DNA of 64,000 nucleotides, from positions 2,356,001 through 2,420,000 of the forward strand of contig NZ_CP150291.1 in the NCBI RefSeq assembly GCF_038051985.1. Reading direction: 5' to 3'. The stretch comes from Solibacillus sp. FSL H8-0523 (lineage in GTDB: Bacteria > Bacillota > Bacilli > Bacillales_A > Planococcaceae). The position numbers were made by a program, and so were the translations under genes. Position 1 is the first letter of the stretch, and each line of letters begins with the position of its first letter. The notes below the pieces were generated by a model. The model was given only the letters and a program-made list of their open reading frames with translations. It was not told the origin of the DNA and searched no databases. Positions 58,908 through 64,000 of the stretch are shown one piece after another.

Positions 58908-58936
58908 ATTTTATACCCCGGTAGGTATGTTGTCAA
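58908..58936 (-). promoter_or_regulatory. Sigma-A promoter with CsoR/CstR-like operator in the spacer
   Basis: On the minus strand TTGACA (58936-58931), exactly 17 bases, TAAAAT (58913-58908). The spacer holds ATACCTACCGGGGTAT (58928-58913), an inverted repeat with ATACC/GGTAT arms and a G tract, like operators of the CsoR/CstR (DUF156) family. Confidence 0.65.
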
Positions 58937-59061
58937 TTTTTATTTAGTACTTTGCAGCATGACATTTGGTACGATCAACCGATTTCTAGAGTAATTCCTT
59001 ACACAGTAAAATTATTCCATGATACAATTAAAGCGCAACATAAATTAGGGGTGATTTTTTT

Positions 59062-59907
59062 ATGATTAAAATTACTGCGGATAGTACGTGCGATTTATCT
59101 CCAGAACTACTGGCAAAATACGATATTTCATTAGCGCCTTTACATGTACTAATCGATGAAGACGATTATTTAGATGGGGTGAACATTACACCTAAAGACA
59201 TTTTCCATTATGTTAGTGTTGAAAACAAAACATGCTCAACTGCTGCTATTAATACATATGAATACGAGCAGTTTTTCGAACCATTTACAAAGCAGTACGA
59301 TGCCATCATTCACCTTAATATCGGTAGTGCCTTTTCATCGTGCCATCAAAATGCGCGTTTGGCCGCGCAAAATTTTGACAACATTATCGTCATTGATTCA
59401 AAAAATTTATCAACAGGCAGTGGCCTATTAGTCGTGGAAGCGGCAGAACTGGCCAGAAAAGGTTGCGCGGCAAAGGAAATCGAAGCGCGTATTTTAGCAT
59501 CCATTCCAGAAGTAGAAGCAAGCTTTGTCATTGATAAAATGGATTATTTAAAACGTGGTGGGCGTTGCTCGAGCCTAGAGGCATTTGGCGCGACATTACT
59601 GAAGATCAAACCTTCGATCGAAGTAGCAAACGGCAAAATGGAAGTCGGTAAAAAATACCGTGGGCAATTCGCGACGAGCCTTGAAAAGTATGTCAAAGAT
59701 CGCCTGCAAAATCGAACAGACATCGATCAATCACGTATTTTTATCACACATCCGGACTGTCCAGACGAATTGGTTGAACAAGTAAAATCCATGATTCAGC
59801 GCGAAATGCAATTCGATGAAATCCTCGTTACGAACGCCGGCTGTACGGTGTCAACGCACTGTGGCCCAAGTACATTAGGAATTTTATTTAAACGCAAAAT
59901 TACGTAA
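59062..59907 (+). CDS. DegV-family fatty acid-binding protein
   Basis: This 281-residue protein has the DegV N-terminal strand IKITADSTCDLSPEL, the KTCSTAAINTYEYE motif near residue 55, SSCHQNARLAAQN, the DSKNLSTGSGLLVVEAAELA block, MDYLKRGGRCSS and a C-terminal STHCGPSTLGILF. DegV proteins (FakB) bind a fatty acid for the FakA kinase. ATG after AGGGGTGA; terminator follows. Confidence 0.92.
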   Translation: MIKITADSTCDLSPELLAKYDISLAPLHVLIDEDDYLDGVNITPKDIFHYVSVENKTCSTAAINTYEYEQFFEPFTKQYDAIIHLNIGSAFSSCHQNARLAAQNFDNIIVIDSKNLSTGSGLLVVEAAELARKGCAAKEIEARILASIPEVEASFVIDKMDYLKRGGRCSSLEAFGATLLKIKPSIEVANGKMEVGKKYRGQFATSLEKYVKDRLQNRTDIDQSRIFITHPDCPDELVEQVKSMIQREMQFDEILVTNAGCTVSTHCGPSTLGILFKRKIT

Positions 59908-59910
59908 TCT

Positions 59911-59946
59911 GTTAAGCTGCCTAGAAAAAACTTTTCTGGCGGCTTT
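59911..59946 (+). terminator. Terminator of the degV gene
   Basis: AAGCTGCC...GGCGGCTT hairpin with a TTTTTC tail. Confidence 0.75.
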
Positions 59947-60009
59947 TTCATTGTTAAGAAAATTTTAGATTATCGCATTATGGATAACTTTGCATAAAGT
60001 TCCCTCTAC

Positions 60010-60122
60010 GTCTAGGCTAAAGCGCCAGCCCCTCGAGCTTTTCGGTCCCGCCGTCGAAAGTGGTAAAGCATTTACTTTCTAGTCGGGCCCTCCAAAGCTT
60101 GTCGGGGTTAGAGGCGCTTTTG
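60010..60122. repeat. Large structured intergenic element (GCGCC...GGCGC)
   Basis: AAAGCGCC at the left end pairs with GGCGCTTT at the right end. Nested inside are CCCC/GGGG arms and a GAAAGT...ACTTTC hairpin. Similar blocks (GCGCCAGCCCCTCGAG, TCGGGGTTAGAGGCGC) recur in intergenic regions of Bacillaceae, as far as I recall. The rest of the 59907-60227 gap is empty. Confidence 0.5.
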
Positions 60123-60226
60123 TTCTTTGAAATTTTCTCAAAATAGTAATAACAGTCAATTACTATTTTCCTATGTTAAAATAGCAGTTGAGTGAAATTT
60201 CACTAGTTAACTAGAAGGAGATTGTT

Positions 60227-60880
60227 ATGAACCCTGCACTTCTTTCCGTCCATTCCTCATTACACTCTTTTGATAGTAATTTACATCATTTAATGACGCT
60301 GTATGGAAGACAAATTTATATCCTATTATTTTTAATCATTTTCGCGAAAACCGCGTATATTATTTTTACTTTTTTACCTGGCGATGCAACACTTTTTGCT
60401 AGTGGGACAATCGCTGCCATTGGTCAACTCGATGTTCGCATATTGGCCGTGCTCTTTATCGTTTCTACTGTGGCAGGCGATGCGCATAACTTTTTACTTG
60501 GTCATCTTTTAAAGAAAGCCAAATTAAAGCAGCGTAGATTTTCGATTACCCGCCTCATTCCAGACCGCTCGCTCGTAAAGGCGAGTCAGTTTTTAGCAAA
60601 ATACGGCAAGCTGTCGATTATGTTCTCGCGCTTTATTCCCCTCCTGAGCGCGACGGTTCCGTTTGTTAGTGGCTTAACTGGGTACCGCTTCAAACAATTT
60701 TTCCTCTATAACTTAGCGGGTGCCATCATTTGGTCGCTGCTGTGGGTATTTGCAGGTTATGGGCTTGGGAATATTTCCTGGGTGGCGAATCATTTATCCA
60801 TTACGTTGATCTTGATTACGGTCGCCACACTGTTACCCGCCATTAGTGCTTTTGTGGTGAAAATCGTTAAACATACATAA
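60227..60880 (+). CDS. DedA-family membrane protein
   Basis: The 217-residue protein has the DedA (SNARE-associated) plan: TFLPGDATLFASGTIAAIGQ, then AGDAHNFLLGHLLKK, FGARSRFIP-like SIMFSRFIPLLSATVPFVSG and a terminal helix pair. The family includes undecaprenyl- and lipid-flippases. ATG after AAGGAG. Confidence 0.9.
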   Translation: MNPALLSVHSSLHSFDSNLHHLMTLYGRQIYILLFLIIFAKTAYIIFTFLPGDATLFASGTIAAIGQLDVRILAVLFIVSTVAGDAHNFLLGHLLKKAKLKQRRFSITRLIPDRSLVKASQFLAKYGKLSIMFSRFIPLLSATVPFVSGLTGYRFKQFFLYNLAGAIIWSLLWVFAGYGLGNISWVANHLSITLILITVATLLPAISAFVVKIVKHT

Positions 60881-60887
60881 TGTATTG

Positions 60888-60930
60888 GTCATTGTCTAAT
60901 TTCTAAATTAGCTGATGACCTTTATATTTT
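60888..60930 (+). terminator. Terminator of the dedA gene
   Basis: GGTCAT...CTAATTT-AAATTAG...ATGACC long hairpin followed by TTTATATTTT. Confidence 0.75.
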
Positions 60931-61045
60931 CCTTTTATTATATTCTGAATATATAGTAAAATAAGGATAGTCAGATTTTGACAATCGATTGTACTTTACG
61001 ATGTGTGAACTGGATTTAGCGGCAACGATTAAATAAGAGGAAAAG

Positions 61046-61090
61046 TACAAGAGGACCTGTTCAACTATCTGAACAGGTCCTTCTATTTTA
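61046..61090. terminator. Hairpin between convergent genes
   Basis: AGGACCTGTTCA-7-TGAACAGGTCCT with a TTCTATTTTA tail rightward. Confidence 0.75.
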
Positions 61091-61142
61091 TTAGTTATTT
61101 CATAGAGATGGATTTCTACATTGAGTAAACTTCCATAAATCA

Positions 61143-62342
61143 TTATGTTTCTTCTGAAGATAGTTTATGTTTACTTAACAAAAACAGACAGATAGGTGCA
61201 GTGATGGTAACAAGGCCAATCACCATAAAGGCTATTCCCCAATTAAATGATTCTAATAAAAAGCCAAATACTAACGGTGAAAAAATAGTTACCGTAAACC
61301 CAAGAATGGATTGAGCACCTAGAGCTAACCCAATCACTTCAGGATCAGACACTTTCGTAACTGCTACATTATAAATAGGTGAATCCGCTACAATCGAAAA
61401 CCCATATATAAACAGTAGTATCAACATTATTAGGAGAGGAACAAAATCTAACCATCCGATCATTAATGAACATGTAATACTTATGATTAAAAAGAAGTTT
61501 GCTACCTTAATATGGCCAAATTGATCAGATAATTTCCCACCTACATACGTTGCAATTCCTCCAATCATTATCACCAACGCACCTGTCATATTTCCATAGC
61601 GTATAGCTTCCATTTGTTCGAATCCATGAACGCCATAATAATAAACTAAAAACGGACCTATCCATGCCCACATTGCGTATAATTCCCATGAATGCCCTGC
61701 GTAACTCGCATTGACGAGAAGGTTTTTCTTCTTAAAAACACGTTTTATGACTGTCCAATTCACCTTTAAAGAGCTTTCATTACGCTTCAGTCGTGGGACT
61801 TTAATAAAGACCATTAAAACCGAGGCAATAAGACTCAAAAACGAAGTAATGAAGATGACACCTTGCCAGCCAATGTGTTCTATAAACATTCCTGATAGAA
61901 GCAATGAAAAGCCCGAACCGACGACCAACGAACCTACATAGATTCCAACAGCTGCTCCCCTTCTTTCTAAGGGGAATAAATCCGTTAAAATCCTCAAACC
62001 TGGCACATAAATCCCTGCCACTCCAATACCTGAAATCATTCTTAATAACAAGGTCATCCAAAAACCTTCCACAACAGCTGCAAATACTATCCCAGAAACG
62101 CCCGCTAGAAATGCACCTAGCACCATAAAATACTTTGGATTATACTTATCAATCAACATACTATAAAAAGCAATTGCAACAACATAGCCTACATGAAAAA
62201 ACGCAATAATTATTCCTGATTGAGAAGCCGTTAGTTCCCACTCATCTTCAATTACTGGCATAACAGCCGAGAAATTAAACCATACTTGCATAGCTAAAAA
62301 CTGGACTATACACATACCCCACAATATTTTGCTTTGATTCAA
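61143..62342 (-). CDS. Major facilitator superfamily transporter
   Basis: This about 399-residue protein has 12 predicted helices and the MFS loop motif D-K-Y-N-P-K after helix 2 and GKLSDQFGHIKVA after helix 8. It resembles the CynX/NimT-like and nitrate/sugar-acid exporters. The TTG start at 62342 fits the AAAGGAG site; the longer frame to 62375 contains that site. Substrate unknown. No regulator adjacent. Confidence 0.85.
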   Translation of the reverse strand: MNQSKILWGMCIVQFLAMQVWFNFSAVMPVIEDEWELTASQSGIIIAFFHVGYVVAIAFYSMLIDKYNPKYFMVLGAFLAGVSGIVFAAVVEGFWMTLLLRMISGIGVAGIYVPGLRILTDLFPLERRGAAVGIYVGSLVVGSGFSLLLSGMFIEHIGWQGVIFITSFLSLIASVLMVFIKVPRLKRNESSLKVNWTVIKRVFKKKNLLVNASYAGHSWELYAMWAWIGPFLVYYYGVHGFEQMEAIRYGNMTGALVIMIGGIATYVGGKLSDQFGHIKVANFFLIISITCSLMIGWLDFVPLLIMLILLFIYGFSIVADSPIYNVAVTKVSDPEVIGLALGAQSILGFTVTIFSPLVFGFLLESFNWGIAFMVIGLVTITAPICLFLLSKHKLSSEET

Positions 62343-62739
62343 AGAGAGCTTGCTCCTTTCGAATTTAGAAAACAAACTGCAAATGGTGATAAAATTACTT
62401 TTTCCTCTTCATAGATAATTGCGACAAAAAATCATCGTTACCTAATGCCCCTACTGAATCTTGGATATTTTATTATTTCTAGAAGATGTTCGCTGATTCC
62501 TTTTATACTGCGATGATAACTAGATATCAAGAATCTAAAGCTTATGACGAATTTTACGTCTCATTGCTTCTGCTGATGATAAGAAACTGTGTCCATCGTA
62601 GGTTTTCATTATCCTATCTCGTCCCTATTTAACTTTGACATCCATCCTTTCCCAATGCCTTCGAGATTTCTTGTCTTTTACTTAAGTAATAAATATGCGA
62701 CAATACGTTCAATACTTCAGATTACGAGGAGGGATTTGG
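62343..62739. other. Gap, no gene seen
   Basis: Contains short frames only, none longer than 30 codons with a ribosome site. It should hold the MFS promoter. Confidence 0.4.
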
Positions 62740-62877
62740 GTGAAAGTAGCTTACATTTCGGATTTGCATTGTCATGAGCAAGAGGTGTATCAACAGCAAG
62801 AAGCTATGTATTATATGAATGCACTAGGGTATCCGGATGAAAAGCTGCCCAGGAAAATACGTGTATTTACGGTGTAG
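62740..62877 (+). CDS. Small 45-residue protein
   Basis: GTG at 62740 after GAGGAGGGATTTGG. The product (KVAYISDLHCHEQEVYQQQE, then YMNALGYPDEKLPRKIRVFT) starts like a phosphodiesterase (SDLHCH) but is far too short. It could be a leftover N-terminus or a genuine small protein. Confidence 0.4.
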   Translation: MKVAYISDLHCHEQEVYQQQEAMYYMNALGYPDEKLPRKIRVFTV

Positions 62878-62910
62878 GAGGCATATTCAGCTTTAAATGG
62901 AGGGGTCGCT

Positions 62911-63351
62911 TTGAAACATTTAATTTTATTGATCGTATCTTGTTTTATTTTATCAAGCTGTGCGGGATTAGCAGATTATACAATTCCATTAGATAATGGG
63001 TATCGCATTGATCGACTTTCAGCTCATCAAATTCAAATTTACGGAGATGAAGCGGTAAATGATGGCGATGATTCGGTATTCAATCATTTATATGTACCAG
63101 CAAAGGTAACGGCTGTCTGGTGGGATGAACAATATATTATTGCAAAACAATTGAGTTTGAAGGCAGATGAACGAGGATATGAAGAACCTCCAAAAAATCC
63201 GACTGATGATCATTATTCTTATTGGATAATCGAAATGGATAAGAACGAAGTAAAAGGCCCTCTTACGTTAAAAGAGTTAGAGAATGAAACGAACCCATTA
63301 GGAATTAACATCGTATTTACACCAATCGAAAAGCTGAAAAGGGAACCATAA
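62911..63351 (+). CDS. DUF3997 lipoprotein
   Basis: The 146-residue protein has a type II signal peptide with a lipobox ending at Cys17 (FILSSC). The mature part follows DUF3997: LDNGYRIDRLSAHQIQI, VPAKVTAVWWDEQYIIAKQL, YWIIEMDKNEVKGPL. Start is TTG after GGAGGGG. It is membrane-anchored outside the cell; function unknown. Confidence 0.75.
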   Translation: MKHLILLIVSCFILSSCAGLADYTIPLDNGYRIDRLSAHQIQIYGDEAVNDGDDSVFNHLYVPAKVTAVWWDEQYIIAKQLSLKADERGYEEPPKNPTDDHYSYWIIEMDKNEVKGPLTLKELENETNPLGINIVFTPIEKLKREP

Positions 63352-63498
63352 TTAACTAATATTATCGAGAAGATTAAGATAAATTTCAAAAGAGGATGAA
63401 TTACTGCCCCTTATATGACGGAACAATTTAGGAGTTTCTATACTTCTAGTGTTAAGACCATGAATATTAACCAAAAATAATTTACTTCAAACTAAAAA

Positions 63499-63531
63499 AT
63501 GAACTCGACTTGCATCGAACTCATTTTTTAT
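63499..63531 (+). terminator. Possible terminator
   Basis: ATGAACTCGA and TCGAACTCAT arms (2x2 internal loop) followed by TTTTTTA. Confidence 0.5.
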
Positions 63532-63591
63532 CTACTTATTTTGCTGTATAAACGTAAAAAAAGTATGTAACAGAAGTTACATACTTAGAAA

Positions 63592-63663
63592 TGACCCGTA
63601 CGGGATTCGAACCCGTGTTACCGCCGTGAAAGGGCGGTGTCTTAACCACTTGACCAACGGGCC
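63592..63663 (-). tRNA. tRNA-Glu (anticodon TTC)
   Basis: 72 bases; acceptor GGCCCGT pairs with ACGGGTC, anticodon loop CTTTCAC with TTC, T-arm GGGTTCGAATCCC. CCA is not encoded. Confidence 0.95.
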
Positions 63664-63664
63664 A

Positions 63665-63740
63665 TGGCTCCGAAGGCAGGACTCGAACCTGCGACCTGCC
63701 GGTTAACAGCCGGATGCTCTACCAACTGAGCTACTTCGGA
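63665..63740 (-). tRNA. tRNA-Asn (anticodon GTT)
   Basis: 76 bases with encoded CCA. Acceptor TCCGAAG pairs with CTTCGGA; anticodon loop CTGTTAA. Confidence 0.95.
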
Positions 63741-63758
63741 ACAATACTAATACTATGA

Positions 63759-63832
<74 letters not shown>

Positions 63833-63838
63833 TAAAAC

Positions 63839-63912
63839 TGGAGCGGGTGATCGGAATCGAACCGACAACATCAGCTTGGAAGGCTGAGGTTTTACCACTA
63901 AACTACACCCGC
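63839..63912 (-). tRNA. tRNA-Gly (anticodon TCC)
   Basis: 74 bases with encoded CCA; acceptor GCGGGTG with CACCCGC, anticodon loop CTTCCAA. Confidence 0.95.
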
Positions 63913-63915
63913 AAA

Positions 63916-63991
63916 TGGTGGGTTTGGACGGAATCGAACCGCCGACACTTAGAGCTTCAATCTAATGCTCTACCAACTGAGCTACAAACCC
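63916..63991 (-). tRNA. tRNA-Phe (anticodon GAA)
   Basis: 76 bases with encoded CCA; acceptor GGGTTTG with CAAACCC, anticodon loop TTGAAGC. The cluster goes on beyond the window: TGG near 63997 fits the CCA of another tRNA. Confidence 0.95.
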
Positions 63992-64000
63992 ACAAATGGC

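Overview
The window is low-GC Gram-positive DNA from a spore-forming member of the Bacillales. Gene content and codon use suggest a Lysinibacillus/Solibacillus-like Planococcaceae, but the species cannot be fixed from the sequence. An alpha/beta-type spore protein (47.5 kb), AGGAGG-type ribosome sites, a perfect Bacillus-type LexA box and a dense tRNA cluster at the right edge all fit this.

Region 1 (1-32.3 kb) is most of a PBSX-like contractile-tailed prophage. Late genes run right to left: small and large terminase, portal, minor head protein, scaffold, decoration protein, major capsid, head-tail connectors and tail sheath. The rest of the tail lies beyond position 1. To the right are an Xpf/ArpU-type late regulator and a replication/recombination module (RecU, DnaD-like, MBL hydrolase, RecT, SbcC-like ATPase). 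Next come the early regulators (Rha antirepressor, Cro-like), an operator array, and the rightward lysogeny genes ending in immA and integrase. Two copies of one promoter-like motif precede the scaffold operon and the terminase-side operon, and are probably what the late regulator reads. The lysis-lysogeny switch looks like ImmR/ImmA, with a perfect LexA box in front of immA.

Several accessory (moron) cassettes sit in this prophage. The most interesting is a two-gene unit at 12.8-14.3 kb, with its own promoter, operator-like palindrome and terminators. It pairs a soluble 322-residue protein with a 160-residue four-helix membrane protein, and by order, size, topology and by-eye motif alignment it resembles lambda RexA-RexB. 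Others are a single-gene type IV restriction-like protein (MrcB N-domain plus DUF3883), a HEPN-like protein, a DUF4236/excalibur pair, and a small membrane-anchored protein inside an inverted repeat.

Region 2 (32.3-48.5 kb) is accessory DNA and debris of a second phage: a stop-containing XRE gene, an immA pseudogene joined to small/large terminase fragments, an integrase fragment, a phage DnaB/initiator pair and a sigma-like regulator. Among these are chromosomal-type genes: an SDR-SGNH hydrolase-TetR cluster, an orphan GHKL histidine kinase and an unusually long SASP.

Region 3 (48.5-54.7 kb) is a row of unrelated leftward genes, mostly unknown. Most are followed at the 3' end by a copy of a family of short imperfect palindromes (core TTTGGGAACRTTATT). 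The layout resembles a gene-cassette array, or genes punctuated by a mobile REP/bcr-like repeat.

Region 4 (54.9-64 kb) is core chromosome: an ABC exporter, a TlpA-like membrane thioredoxin with a CsoR/CstR-like operator in its promoter, DegV, DedA, an MFS transporter, a DUF3997 lipoprotein and five tRNA genes (Glu, Asn, Ile, Gly, Phe) running leftward off the right edge.
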